Source: Candidatus Rokuibacteriota bacterium
Lineage (GTDB): Bacteria > Methylomirabilota > Methylomirabilia > Rokubacteriales > CSP1-6
Length of the DNA: 54,985 bases
Reading direction: 5' to 3'
Assembly: GCA_003220315.1 (NCBI GenBank)
Contig: QHSA01000131.1
Coordinates: forward strand, 1 to 54,985
The notes under the pieces were generated by a model. It was not told where the DNA came from, searched no databases, and worked only from the letters and a program-made list of their open reading frames with translations. The position numbers and the translations under genes were made by a program. This document shows positions 16,584-26,222 of this stretch, one piece after another. The first letter of the stretch is position 1, and each line of letters begins with the position of its first letter.

Positions 16584-18128
16584 ATGCGGCTCACGGCGGT
16601 GACGTTCCTGCCGGCGGTCGGTGCCCTCGTCCTGCTGCTCGTGCCTCGACGCGTCGTCTCGGTCTTCAAGGTCGGTGGGCTCGTGGTCACGCTGGTGACG
16701 CTCCTGCTCTCGGTGCCCCTCTACGTCGGCTTCGACGGCCGCGTCGGCGACTTCCAGTTCGAGGAGATCCGGCCTTGGATGCCGAGCTTCGGGATCTCCT
16801 ACCGCCTCGGCGTCGACGGCATCAGCCTCCTGCTCGTGCTCCTCACGACGTTCCTCACGCCGGTGGCCCTCGCCTCCGCGTGGCACGCGATCGAGGACCG
16901 GTGGAAGGAATTCGTGGTCACGATGCTGATCCTCGAGACGGGGATGCTCGGCGTGTTCGTCAGCCTCGACCTCTTCCTCTTCTACGTCTTCTGGGAGGCG
17001 ATGCTGATCCCGATGTACTTCGTCATCGGCGTCTGGGGCGGCGCCAACCGCATTTACGCGGCGATCAAGTTCGTCCTCTACACGATGGTCGGCTCCGTCC
17101 TGATGCTCGTCGCGATTCTGATGCTCTACGCGCAGCACGGCGCGGCCACCGGCACCTACACCTTCGACCTCCTGACGCTCACGCGCTGGGTGGTCCCACC
17201 GGGGCTCGCGCAAGACCTCATGTTCCTCGCCTTCGCGCTCGCGTTCGCGATCAAGGTGCCGCTCTTCCCGTTCCACACGTGGCTGCCGGACGCGCACGTG
17301 GAGGCGCCAACAGCGGGCAGCGTGATCCTGGCGGGCGTCCTGCTGAAGATGGGGACCTACGGCTTCCTGCGCTTCTGCCTGCCGCTGTTTCCCGACGCGA
17401 GCCTCGTGTTCGGCCCGCTCATGGTCGCGCTCGCGGTGATCGGAATCGTCTACGGCGCGTGGGTGTCGATCGTGCAGCCCGACATGAAGAAGCTCGTCGC
17501 GTACTCGAGTGTGAGCCACCTCGGCTTCGTGATGCTCGGCATCTTCACCCTCACCCCGCAGGGGCTCGTGGGTGGCGTCCTCCAGATGGTGAACCACGGG
17601 CTCAGCACGGGTGCCTTGTTCCTCCTGGTCGGCATGATCTACGAGCGCCGGCACACACGCCTGATCGCCGACTTCGGCGGCCTCTGGAGCGTGGTACCCG
17701 CCTTCTCGGCGCTGTTCCTGGTCGTCGTACTCTCGTCGCTGGGGCTGCCGGGGCTGAACGGTTTCGTCGGCGAGTTCCTCGTCCTGGTCGGGGCGTTCCA
17801 GACGAACCCGTGGCTCGCCGCGCTCGCAACCTCCGGGATCATCTTCGCGGCGGTCTACCTGCTCTGGCTGTACCAGCGGGTCATCTTCGGGGCGGTCACC
17901 CATGAGGCGAACCGCGGTCTTCGTGACCTCTCGCCCCGCGAGTGGGCCCTGCTCGCGCCCATCGTGGTCTTGATCGTCTGGATCGGCGTCTACCCGACGG
18001 CGTTCACCGGCAAGACCGAGGCGACGATCGAGGCGCTCATCGCTCAGGTGCAGGCGAAGGCGAACGTCCAGCGCATCTCTCTCGGTCCACCCACGGTCGC
18101 GCCGGGCTTGCGGACCCCGATGGAATGA
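16584..18128 (+). CDS. nuoM: NADH-quinone oxidoreductase subunit M
   Basis: YRLGVDGISLLLVLLTTFLTP, FYVFWEAMLIPMYFVIGVWGG, PFHTWLPDAHVEAPTAGSVILAGVLLKMGTYGF. Alternative GTG start at 16578. Confidence 0.95.
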   Translation: MRLTAVTFLPAVGALVLLLVPRRVVSVFKVGGLVVTLVTLLLSVPLYVGFDGRVGDFQFEEIRPWMPSFGISYRLGVDGISLLLVLLTTFLTPVALASAWHAIEDRWKEFVVTMLILETGMLGVFVSLDLFLFYVFWEAMLIPMYFVIGVWGGANRIYAAIKFVLYTMVGSVLMLVAILMLYAQHGAATGTYTFDLLTLTRWVVPPGLAQDLMFLAFALAFAIKVPLFPFHTWLPDAHVEAPTAGSVILAGVLLKMGTYGFLRFCLPLFPDASLVFGPLMVALAVIGIVYGAWVSIVQPDMKKLVAYSSVSHLGFVMLGIFTLTPQGLVGGVLQMVNHGLSTGALFLLVGMIYERRHTRLIADFGGLWSVVPAFSALFLVVVLSSLGLPGLNGFVGEFLVLVGAFQTNPWLAALATSGIIFAAVYLLWLYQRVIFGAVTHEANRGLRDLSPREWALLAPIVVLIVWIGVYPTAFTGKTEATIEALIAQVQAKANVQRISLGPPTVAPGLRTPME

Positions 18129-18136
18129 ATAGCGGC

Positions 18137-18210
18137 ATGCGGAACGCAGCCGGGTCGCGCCTTGTCTCGGGCCACCCACCGACCGCACCGGCTTCGCGGC
18201 CCCCACTCCA
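18137..18210 (+). repeat. Dispersed repeat family B, copy 2 (upstream of nuoN)
   Basis: ATGCGGAACGCAGCCGGGTCGCGCCTTGTCTCGGGCCACCCACCGACCGCACCGGCTTCGCGGCCCCCACTCCA. Confidence 0.6.
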
Positions 18211-19665
18211 GTGATCGATCTCGTCGCGCCCCCGGTCCTGCTGGGGCCCCTCCTGCCCACGCTGCTCGTGCTCGGGGCCGGCGCGCTCGTGCTGCTCCTC
18301 GACCTCTTGCCAGGCGCCCAGGGCAAGGAGTTCTTCGGGGCGGTCGCGCTCGCGGGCATCGTGGGCGCGCTCCTCGCGACGCTCACGCGCTGGGGCAAGC
18401 CCGGTCGCGCGTTCCACGACATGGTCGTGCTCGACAATTTCGCCCTGTTCGTCAACGTCGTGGTCTGCTACGCGGCCGCGCTGGTCCTGCTGCTCTCCGT
18501 GGGCTATCTCCGGCGCACCCGCGCGGAGTCGGGTGAGTACTACGCGCTCGTGCTCTTCGCCACGGCTGGGATGATGCTCCTCGCGGCCGCGGGCGACCTC
18601 GTCGTCCTGTTTCTGGCGCTCGAGCTCATGTCGCTGTCGCTCTACGTCCTCGCGGGGCTCTTCACGCAGGCGCTCGCCTCGAGCGAGGCGTCGATGAAGT
18701 ACTTCATCCTGGGCGCCTTCGCGTCGTCGTTCATGCTCTATGGCATCGCGCTGATGTACGGCGCGACGGGAACCACCAACCTCGACCGGATCGCGGCGGC
18801 TGCGGCCGGGCGGAGCCACGACCCGCTCTTCGTGATCGGCATGGGCCTTCTGCTGGTCGGCTTCGGCTTCAAGACCTCGTCGGTGCCCTTTCACATGTGG
18901 GCGCCCGACGTCTACCAGGGAGCGCCGACCAGCGTGACGGCGCTCATCGCAACGGGGTCCAAGGCGGCGGCGTTCGCCGCGCTGATCCGCGTCCTGGTCG
19001 TGGCCCTTCGCGGCGCGCAGCCCGACTGGACCGCGCTGCTCTGGGTCGTCGCCGCGCTGACGATGACCGTCGGCAACGTCGCCGCGATCGCGCAGTCCAA
19101 CCTCAAGCGGATGCTCGCCTACTCGTCGATCGCGCACGCGGGGTACATGCTCGTCGGGCTGGTCGCCGGGGGCATGGGGGGCGCGGGCGCCGTGCTCTTC
19201 TATCTCTTGACCTACACGTTCACGACCGCCGGCGCTTTCGGCGTCCTGACCCTCTGCGAGCGCGCGCGCGCCGAGGCGGTGGAGGTCGGCGATTACGCGG
19301 GGCTGGCCGAGCGGCATCCGGTCCTCGCCTCGGCGCTCGCCCTCTTCCTCCTGTCGCTGATCGGCGTCCCCCCGCTCGCCGGCTTCATGGGCAAGTTCTA
19401 TGTCTTCGGCGCCGCGGTGCGGGCGGGGTACCCGTGGCTGACCGTCGTCGCCGTCCTCAACTCCGCGCTCGCCGCCTATTACTACTTGCGGGTCGTCGTC
19501 TACATGTACATGCGCGAGCCCGAGGGGGCGCCCATCGCGTACGCGCCCTCGTTCGCAGGCGCCCTCGCGCTGGCCGTCGCGCTGGTCGGCATCGTGGCGC
19601 TGGGCATCGTCCCCGCGCCGTTCGTCGACCTCGCGCAGGCCGCCGTCGCTCCGCTCGTCCGTTAG
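18211..19665 (+). CDS. nuoN: NADH-quinone oxidoreductase subunit N
   Basis: FLALELMSLSLYVLAGL, SSEASMKYFILGAFASSFMLYGIALMYG, PFHMWAPDVYQGAPTSVTALIATGSKAAAF, LKRMLAYSSIAHAGYML. GTG start. Confidence 0.95.
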   Translation: MIDLVAPPVLLGPLLPTLLVLGAGALVLLLDLLPGAQGKEFFGAVALAGIVGALLATLTRWGKPGRAFHDMVVLDNFALFVNVVVCYAAALVLLLSVGYLRRTRAESGEYYALVLFATAGMMLLAAAGDLVVLFLALELMSLSLYVLAGLFTQALASSEASMKYFILGAFASSFMLYGIALMYGATGTTNLDRIAAAAAGRSHDPLFVIGMGLLLVGFGFKTSSVPFHMWAPDVYQGAPTSVTALIATGSKAAAFAALIRVLVVALRGAQPDWTALLWVVAALTMTVGNVAAIAQSNLKRMLAYSSIAHAGYMLVGLVAGGMGGAGAVLFYLLTYTFTTAGAFGVLTLCERARAEAVEVGDYAGLAERHPVLASALALFLLSLIGVPPLAGFMGKFYVFGAAVRAGYPWLTVVAVLNSALAAYYYLRVVVYMYMREPEGAPIAYAPSFAGALALAVALVGIVALGIVPAPFVDLAQAAVAPLVR

Positions 19666-19672
19666 CGCCGGC

Positions 19673-20488
19673 ATGGAGGGGCGGGTCGGACCCCAGCGCG
19701 TCGTGTCCTTCAGGCTGCCGCACCGCGGCTGGCTCTTCGACCTCGACGGCACCGTCTACCGCGGCGAGGCGCCGATTCCGGGGGCCGCCGAGACGATTGC
19801 CGCCCTCCGCGCGGACGGGCGGCGGGTCGCGTTCCTCTCCAACAAGCCACTCGCCACGCGCGCGGACTACGCGGAGAAATTGACGCGCCTCGGGATCCCC
19901 ACCGTCGCGGACGACGTCATCAACTCTTCCCTCGTGCTGGCACGCCACCTGCGCCGCCTCGATGTCGGCGCGCCGGTCTTTGTGATCGGCGAGCCGCCAC
20001 TCGTCGCCGAGCTCTCCGCCCACGGCTTCGAGCCCCGCACGGATGCGCGCGTCCGCTGGGTCGTGATCGCGTTCGACCGCACCTTCGACTACGCGAAGCT
20101 GAACACGGCGCTGCAGGCGGTGCGGGGCGGCGCGCGGCTGATCGCCACGAATCCCGACCCGACGTGCCCGACCGAGGAAGGCGAGATCCCGGATTGCGCG
20201 GGCATGATCGCGGCGGTCGAGGCGGTGACGGGCGTCCGCGTCGAGGTGATCGTCGGAAAACCATCGCCGCTCATGCTCGAAGTCGCGCTCGAGCGGCTCG
20301 GCCTCCGGGCGCGTGAGTGCGCGATGGTCGGCGACCGGATCGAGACGGACATGGTGATGGGCAAGCGTCTGGGGCTCGCCACCGTCCTCGTGCTCAGCGG
20401 AATCACGCGCCCCGACGACCCGCGCATCGCGGAGGTCGCCCCGGACGCCGTGTTAGGATCGATTCGGGAGCTTGTTCAGACCATATGA
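19673..20488 (+). CDS. HAD-IIA family sugar/glycerol-phosphate phosphatase
   Basis: GWLFDLDGTVYRGEAPIPGA, FLSNKPLATRADY, GKPSPLMLEVALERLG, MVGDRIETDMVMGKRLGLATVLVLSG. Confidence 0.9.
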   Translation: MEGRVGPQRVVSFRLPHRGWLFDLDGTVYRGEAPIPGAAETIAALRADGRRVAFLSNKPLATRADYAEKLTRLGIPTVADDVINSSLVLARHLRRLDVGAPVFVIGEPPLVAELSAHGFEPRTDARVRWVVIAFDRTFDYAKLNTALQAVRGGARLIATNPDPTCPTEEGEIPDCAGMIAAVEAVTGVRVEVIVGKPSPLMLEVALERLGLRARECAMVGDRIETDMVMGKRLGLATVLVLSGITRPDDPRIAEVAPDAVLGSIRELVQTI

Positions 20489-22110
20489 CGAGGCCCTCGG
20501 CCCTCGCCGACGGTGACTACGACGCCGTCGTAATCGGCGGCGGCATGGCGGGCGCCGGCGTCGCGCGCGACCTCGCGCTTCGTGGCGTCTCGGTGGCGCT
20601 CGTCGAGAAAGACGACTTCGCCGCGGCGACCACGTCCCGCTCATCGAAGCTGATCCACGGCGGCCTCCGGTACCTCGAGCTGTTCGACGTCGGTCTCGTG
20701 CGCGAGTCCCTGCGGGAGCGCGAGACCCTCAATCGGCTGGCGCCGCACCTGGTCCGGCCGCTCCCGTTCCTGGTGCCGATCTACCGTGACTCGTCGCGCG
20801 GCCTCATCAAGGTGCGGATCGGCCTCACGCTCTACGACTGGCTCACGCCGGGTCGGGACCGCGAGCGGTACCGCGTGCTCCCCCCGATCGACACGCTGAG
20901 CCTCGAGCCCGCGATCCGCGCCGAGGACCTCCGAGGCGCCGGCTACTACTTTGACGATCTGCTGGTCTTCCCGGAGCGGCTCTGCCTGGAGAACGTGCTG
21001 TCGGCCTGTCGGCACGGCGCCCGCGCGTTCAACTACGCCCAGGTGGAGGAGATCGTGCGGGCGCCGGGCGGCGCCCCGGCCGGGGTCCGTGTCCGCGACC
21101 TCGTCACCGGCCGCGTCGCGACGCTCAGGGCGCGGGTCGTCGTGAACGCCACCGGGCCGTGGGTGGACGAGCTTCGAGCGCTCGCGGGGGTCCGGGAGCG
21201 CGGCTCGCGCATCCTCCGCCGGACGAAGGGCATCCACTGCCTGCTTCCCCGCCTGACGGACCACGCGATCTACCACCCGACGAGCGACGACCGGATGATC
21301 TTCGTGATCCCGTGGCGCGAATTCTCGCTCGTCGGCACGACCGACACCGACTTCGACGGCGACCTCGACCGGCTGCACGCCACGCGCGACGAGGTGAGTT
21401 ACCTCCTCGGCGAGGTCCGCCGGGCGCTGCCGGACCCGCGCGTCGCCTTCGAGCGCGTCGTCTACACGTACGCGGGCGTACGGCCGCTCTCGTACGAGGA
21501 GGGCAAGCGCGAGTCCGACGTCTCGCGCGCCCACAAGGTCGTCACCGAGGCGGGCGGGCGCTTTCTGTCGATCACCGGGACCAAACTCACCTGCTTCCGG
21601 AGCCTCGCGGCCGGGCTCGGCGATGCCGTCATGCGCACCCTCGGCCGCCGGGCGCCCGCGCGGACCGACCGGTTCACGCTCGACGGGCTCGACGAGGAGG
21701 CCGGGCGCGTCGAGGCGCGCACCTGGCTCGACGTCTCCGCCGAGGTCGCGAGCTCGGGGCTCGCCCGCGAGACGCTCGAGACGCTCGTGACACTCTACGG
21801 GCGCGCCTATCCGCGCGTCGTCGACCTCGCGGGGAAAGTCCCGAGCGGGACCGACCAGCTCTGCCCGCAGAACCCCGACATCGTCGCGCAGCTCCACCTC
21901 GCCGTGCAGGACGAGCTGGCCGTGTCGCTCCAGGACGTCCTGCTCCGGCGCACGGGGATCGGCACGAGCCTCTGTCAGGGGACGGATTGCGCGGAGCCGA
22001 TCGGACGCCGGATGAGCCAGCTGCTCGGCTGGAGCCCGCGGCGTCTCGACGCGGAGCTGAGCGCCTACCACGCCCACGTCGCGCGCTCGCGGAGGTTCAA
22101 GACGGCGTAG
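20485..22110 (+). CDS. glpD: Glycerol-3-phosphate dehydrogenase (FAD)
   Basis: DAVVIGGGMAGAGVARDLALRGVSVALVEKDDFAAATTSRSSKLIHGGLRYLELFDVGLVRESLRERE, RTKGIHCLLPR, GTTDTDFDGDLDRL. ATGA overlap with upstream gene. Confidence 0.95.
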   Translation: MTRPSALADGDYDAVVIGGGMAGAGVARDLALRGVSVALVEKDDFAAATTSRSSKLIHGGLRYLELFDVGLVRESLRERETLNRLAPHLVRPLPFLVPIYRDSSRGLIKVRIGLTLYDWLTPGRDRERYRVLPPIDTLSLEPAIRAEDLRGAGYYFDDLLVFPERLCLENVLSACRHGARAFNYAQVEEIVRAPGGAPAGVRVRDLVTGRVATLRARVVVNATGPWVDELRALAGVRERGSRILRRTKGIHCLLPRLTDHAIYHPTSDDRMIFVIPWREFSLVGTTDTDFDGDLDRLHATRDEVSYLLGEVRRALPDPRVAFERVVYTYAGVRPLSYEEGKRESDVSRAHKVVTEAGGRFLSITGTKLTCFRSLAAGLGDAVMRTLGRRAPARTDRFTLDGLDEEAGRVEARTWLDVSAEVASSGLARETLETLVTLYGRAYPRVVDLAGKVPSGTDQLCPQNPDIVAQLHLAVQDELAVSLQDVLLRRTGIGTSLCQGTDCAEPIGRRMSQLLGWSPRRLDAELSAYHAHVARSRRFKTA

Positions 22111-22178
22111 GCCCGGCTCGCGTGTGCTATAGTGCGGCGCACGCGTCATCCGTACCGGCGTCGATCACGGAGGCTCGC

Positions 22179-23489
22179 ATGAAACGCTCGGCCAGCATCG
22201 TCGGCGTCCTGACCGCGGCGGTCCTTCTCGCCGCGCCCGCGCCGGCGGCGGCGAAGACCGAAATCCATTTCTGGCACGCGATGGGCGGACAGCTCGGCGA
22301 GGCCACGAACGAGCTGGTGAGGCAGTTCAACCAGAGCCAGGCGGAGCACGAGGTGAAAGCGCTCAACAAAGGGACCTACCCCGAGGTCCTCACCGCTGCG
22401 ATCGCCGCGTACCGGCAGAAGAACCCACCGCACATCGTCCAGGTCTTCGACGTCGGCACGCAGACCATGCTGCTGTCGGGAGCGGTCTACCCGATCTTCC
22501 AGCTCACACGAGAGCAGGAGATCGCGATCGACTGGAACGACTTCATCAAGCCCGTGACCGGCTACTACTCGAAGGACGGCAACCTCTACTCGATGCCGTT
22601 CAACTCGTCGAGCCCGATCCTCTACGTGAACCGCGACGCCTTCAAGAAGGCGGGCCTCCCCGACAGGCCGCCGGCCACGTGGAGGGAGGTGGGTGAGGCC
22701 TCGAAGAAGATCCTCGCCGCTGGCGCGGCGAAGTGCGGCTTCACGACCTCGTGGCCGTCGTGGACGATGCTCGAGAACACGTTCCCGTGGCACGACCAGC
22801 CGTTCGCCACCAACGCAAACGGCTACACGGGGCTCGACACCACCCTCCTGATCAACGGCGAGTTCGGCGTGAAGCACATCGGTCAGCTCGCGGCCTGGCA
22901 GAAGGAAGGCGTCTTCTCCTACGGCGGCCGCATGGGCCAGCCAGACCCGAAGTTCATCAACGGCGACTGCGCCATGCTCGTCCAGTCGTCCGCCGTCATC
23001 GGCGGCTTCAAGAAATCGCTGAAGTTCGAGTGGGGCACGGGCCAGCTGCCGCACTGGGGCCCGCCCTACCGGAAGCAGAACACGGTCGTCGGGGGCGCGA
23101 CCCTCTGGGTCATGAAGGGCCAGAAGGCGTCCGACTACCCGGGCGTCGCCCGGTTCATGAAGTTCCTCGCCGAGCCGCACCAGCAGATGTGGTGGCACGT
23201 GACGACCGGCTACCTGCCGATCACGCACTCGGCGATCAAGAACCTCGAGACGGGCCACCACTTCAAGAAGAACCCCGAGCAGTGGACGGCCCTCTCCCAG
23301 CTGACCGCCAAGCCCACGCCGAACAGCCTGGGTCACCGTCTCGGCAACTTCGTGCAGATCCGCGAGGCGATCGAGGGGGAGCTCGAGAACATCTTCGCGG
23401 GGACGAAGACAGCCAAGCAGGGGCTCGACGACGCGGTCGCGAAGGGCAACGAGATCTTGAAGGAGTTCGCGGCGTCCAACAAGCCGTAG
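22179..23489 (+). CDS. ugpB: Extracellular solute-binding protein (glycerol-3-phosphate type)
   Basis: Signal peptide; EIHFWHAMGGQLGEATNELVRQFNQSQAEHEV, PPHIVQVFDVGTQTMLLSGAVYPI; clear UgpB-like family. Confidence 0.88.
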   Translation: MKRSASIVGVLTAAVLLAAPAPAAAKTEIHFWHAMGGQLGEATNELVRQFNQSQAEHEVKALNKGTYPEVLTAAIAAYRQKNPPHIVQVFDVGTQTMLLSGAVYPIFQLTREQEIAIDWNDFIKPVTGYYSKDGNLYSMPFNSSSPILYVNRDAFKKAGLPDRPPATWREVGEASKKILAAGAAKCGFTTSWPSWTMLENTFPWHDQPFATNANGYTGLDTTLLINGEFGVKHIGQLAAWQKEGVFSYGGRMGQPDPKFINGDCAMLVQSSAVIGGFKKSLKFEWGTGQLPHWGPPYRKQNTVVGGATLWVMKGQKASDYPGVARFMKFLAEPHQQMWWHVTTGYLPITHSAIKNLETGHHFKKNPEQWTALSQLTAKPTPNSLGHRLGNFVQIREAIEGELENIFAGTKTAKQGLDDAVAKGNEILKEFAASNKP

Positions 23490-23493
23490 GTGG

Positions 23494-24387
23494 GTGCGCG
23501 GGTCGATGAAGCGGGCCGTCTTCAAGAACCGGCGGTTGCCCTACCTGCTCGTGCTGCCGCAACTCGCGGTGACCCTCGCATTTTTCTTCTGGCCCGCCTT
23601 CGAGTCGCTGCGCCTCTCCTTCTTCCGGACCTCGCCGTTCGGCGACAAGCGGCTCTTCATCGGACTCGACAACTTCCGAAAGCTCGTCGTCGATCCCGAG
23701 TACTACCGGTCGATCTTGAACAGCTTCGTGTTCGCGTCTGGCGTGACGGCCCTGGCCCTCGGGACGGGCCTGTTCGTCGCGGCCCTCGCCACCCAGAAGG
23801 TTCGCGGGCTCGCGATGTACCGCGCGGCCGTCCTCTGGCCGTACGGAATCGCGCCGCCCGTCGCCGGCATCATCTTCCTGTTCATCTTCCACCCCTCGTA
23901 CGGCGTGCTGCCGTACTGGCTCTCGTTCGTGACGGCGTACGAGTTCAACTGGCTGCTCAAGGGGTGGGTGGCCATGGCCCTCGTCGTCGTCGCCACGGCC
24001 TGGACCCACGTCGGCTACAACATCGCCTTCTTCCTCGCCGGGCTCCTGGCCATCCCGGCGTCCGTGCTCGAGGCGGCGAGCGTGGACGGAGCAGGTCCCG
24101 TCCGGCGCTTCCGGTCCATCGTCTTCCCGCTCCTCTCGCCGATCACCTTCTACCTGCTGGTGGTCAACATGATCTTCGCCTTCTTCGGCGCCTTCGGGGT
24201 CATCCATGCGGTGACGCAGGGCGGCCCGAGCCGGGCGACGGAGATCATGGTGTTCAAGGCCTACAAGGACGGGTTCATCGGACTGAACCTCGGGTCGTCC
24301 GCGGCGCAGTCGGTCGTCCTGATGGTCGTCGTCATCGTGCTCACCGCGCTCCAGTTCCGCTTCGTCGAGAAACGGGTGACCTACTGA
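23494..24387 (+). CDS. ugpA: ABC transporter permease, UgpA-like
   Basis: Six-TM permease; EAA loop EAASVDGAGPVRRFRSIVFPLLSPITFYLLVVNMI; downstream of ugpB. Alternative ATG at 23506. Confidence 0.9.
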   Translation: MRGSMKRAVFKNRRLPYLLVLPQLAVTLAFFFWPAFESLRLSFFRTSPFGDKRLFIGLDNFRKLVVDPEYYRSILNSFVFASGVTALALGTGLFVAALATQKVRGLAMYRAAVLWPYGIAPPVAGIIFLFIFHPSYGVLPYWLSFVTAYEFNWLLKGWVAMALVVVATAWTHVGYNIAFFLAGLLAIPASVLEAASVDGAGPVRRFRSIVFPLLSPITFYLLVVNMIFAFFGAFGVIHAVTQGGPSRATEIMVFKAYKDGFIGLNLGSSAAQSVVLMVVVIVLTALQFRFVEKRVTY

Positions 24388-25286
24388 TGGCTGCCGACGG
24401 GGCGGTAGCGGCGTCGGCGCGCGTCGAGGCGTTGGGCGGTGCGGCGACGATGCGACGGCGGTGGTCTCTGGGCTGGGGCGCCTTCGTGGTCCACGCGCTC
24501 CTGCTCCTCTCCGTTGCCGTCATCGCGTTCCCGCTCTACTACGCGTTCGTGATCTCGACGCAAACGCTCCAGGAGGTGATCACGCGGCCGCCGATCCTCC
24601 GGCCCTCGACCAATCTGCTGCCGAACTACGTGGAGGCGTGGACCCGCTCGCACATGACGCGCCTGCTCTGGAACTCGGGCGTCGTCGCGGTCGTCTCCGC
24701 CGTCGGCAAGGTCACGATCTCGATGCTATCCGCCTTCGCGATCGTCTACTTCAACTTCCGCGGGAAGTCGCTCGCGTTCTGGCTGATCTTCGTCACGCTC
24801 ATGCTCCCGGTGGAAGTGCGGATCATGGCCACGTACGAGGTGATCGGCAACCTGGGCTGGCTCGACTCCTACGCCGGGCTGACGGTCCCCCTGATGGCCT
24901 CCGCGACGGCGACGTTCCTGTTTCGCCAGTTCTACCGGACCGTGCCCAACGAGCTGGTCGAGGCGGCGCAGCTCGACGGCGTCGGACCCCTGCGCTTCCT
25001 CTGGGCGTTCCTCCTGCCGCTGTCCTGGGCGAACATCGCCGCGCTGTTCGTCGTGCTCTTCATCTACGGCTGGAACCAATACCTCTGGCCGCTGATGATC
25101 ACCAACACCGAGGCGATGCGCGTGGTCGTGATCGGTCTCGAGGATCTCATTCCCCGCACCGGCACCCACATCCCGGAGTGGAACGTCTTGATGGCCGCGG
25201 CGATGATGGCGCTCCTGCCGCCGGTGGCGGTGATCGTCGTAATGCAGCGCTGGTTCGTGAAGGGCCTCATCGAGACGGAGAAGTAG
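24387..25286 (+). CDS. ugpE: ABC transporter permease, UgpE-like
   Basis: EAA loop EAAQLDGVGPLRFLWAFLLPLSWANIAALFVVLFIYGWNQYLWPLMIT. Confidence 0.9.
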   Translation: MAADGAVAASARVEALGGAATMRRRWSLGWGAFVVHALLLLSVAVIAFPLYYAFVISTQTLQEVITRPPILRPSTNLLPNYVEAWTRSHMTRLLWNSGVVAVVSAVGKVTISMLSAFAIVYFNFRGKSLAFWLIFVTLMLPVEVRIMATYEVIGNLGWLDSYAGLTVPLMASATATFLFRQFYRTVPNELVEAAQLDGVGPLRFLWAFLLPLSWANIAALFVVLFIYGWNQYLWPLMITNTEAMRVVVIGLEDLIPRTGTHIPEWNVLMAAAMMALLPPVAVIVVMQRWFVKGLIETEK

Positions 25287-26102
25287 GTGACGGGTCGAAC
25301 GCGGCTCGCCGCGCACCGGGGTGGCGCGGCCCTCTGGGCGGAGAACAGCCTCCTCGCCTTCCGGAACGCGCTGGGGCTCGACAGCGATCTGATCGAGTTC
25401 GACGTCCACTTGACGGCCGACGGCGCGCTCGCCGTGATCCACGACCCGACGCTCGACCGGACGACCTCGGCGAGCGGCCCCGTCGCCGCGCACACCGCGG
25501 CCGACCTCGGCCGCGCACGGCTCCGCGGGCCCGACGGGGCACTCACCGACGAGCGCGTGCCTCTGCTCGACGAGGTGCTGGCGCTTGTCGCGCCCTCGCG
25601 CGCCGGCCTTCTCGTCGAGGTGAAGGGGCCGGTCGCCGGGGTCGGCGTCCGCTACGAGCGGCGCGGCGGCCGCGCCGCCGCCGTGCCCGGCCCGCGCTAC
25701 GAGGGGCTCGAGGAGCGGCTGATCGCGTCGCTTCGGGGAGCGGGGCTTCTGTCGCGGGCGACCATCATGGCGTTCAACCCCGACGTCGTGGCGGCGGTTC
25801 GCGCCCTCGTCCCGGGTCAGCGCACGACGCTCCTCGTCTCGGCCCACCACATCGGGCAGGCGGACGCCCGGCCCACGGACGCCCTCGACTGGGCGGTGGC
25901 GGCGGGCGCGACCGATGCCGGCCTCCAGTACACGCTCGTCAATGAGGCGGTCGTCACGGCCGCGCGCGCCGCCGGGCTCCTCCTGGGCGTCTGGACGGTG
26001 AACGCGGAACGCGCGATGCGCCGGCTCGTTGAGCTCGGGGTGGACGTGCTGACGACGGATCGTCCCGACGTGGCCAAGCGCGTGCTCGGGAGAGCGTCGT
26101 GA
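25287..26102 (+). CDS. Glycerophosphodiester phosphodiesterase
   Basis: AAHRGGAALWAENSLLAFRNALGLDSDLIEFDVHLTADGALAVIHDPTLDRTT; LGVWTVNAERAMRRLVELGVDVLTTDRPD. GTG start. Confidence 0.93.
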   Translation: MTGRTRLAAHRGGAALWAENSLLAFRNALGLDSDLIEFDVHLTADGALAVIHDPTLDRTTSASGPVAAHTAADLGRARLRGPDGALTDERVPLLDEVLALVAPSRAGLLVEVKGPVAGVGVRYERRGGRAAAVPGPRYEGLEERLIASLRGAGLLSRATIMAFNPDVVAAVRALVPGQRTTLLVSAHHIGQADARPTDALDWAVAAGATDAGLQYTLVNEAVVTAARAAGLLLGVWTVNAERAMRRLVELGVDVLTTDRPDVAKRVLGRAS

Positions 26103-26165
26103 CGCGCCCCGACCTCGCAAGGCGACTGCTGACGCGATGACCACCAGCGCATTCTCAATGACCAC

Positions 26166-26222
26166 CCGGCGCACCGTTGTCAGGCCACCCAGCGAGGGCA
26201 CCGGCCTGGCGGCCGCCGATAA
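26166..26222 (+). repeat. Dispersed repeat family B, copy 3 (upstream of glpK; 5' part diverged)
   Basis: CCGGCGCACCGTTGTCAGGCCACCCAGCGAGGGCACCGGCCTGGCGGCCGCCGATAA. Confidence 0.55.

Noticed and set aside
16518-19752. Long minus-strand ORFs (645 and 571 aa) antisense to nuoM/nuoN
   Set aside because: GC-rich antisense artefacts rich in Glu/Arg/His/Asp with no recognisable domain.
22128-22133. TATAGT as a promoter for ugpB
   Set aside because: No acceptable -35 at 16-18 bp spacing and the start codon is about 46 nt away; too weak to call.
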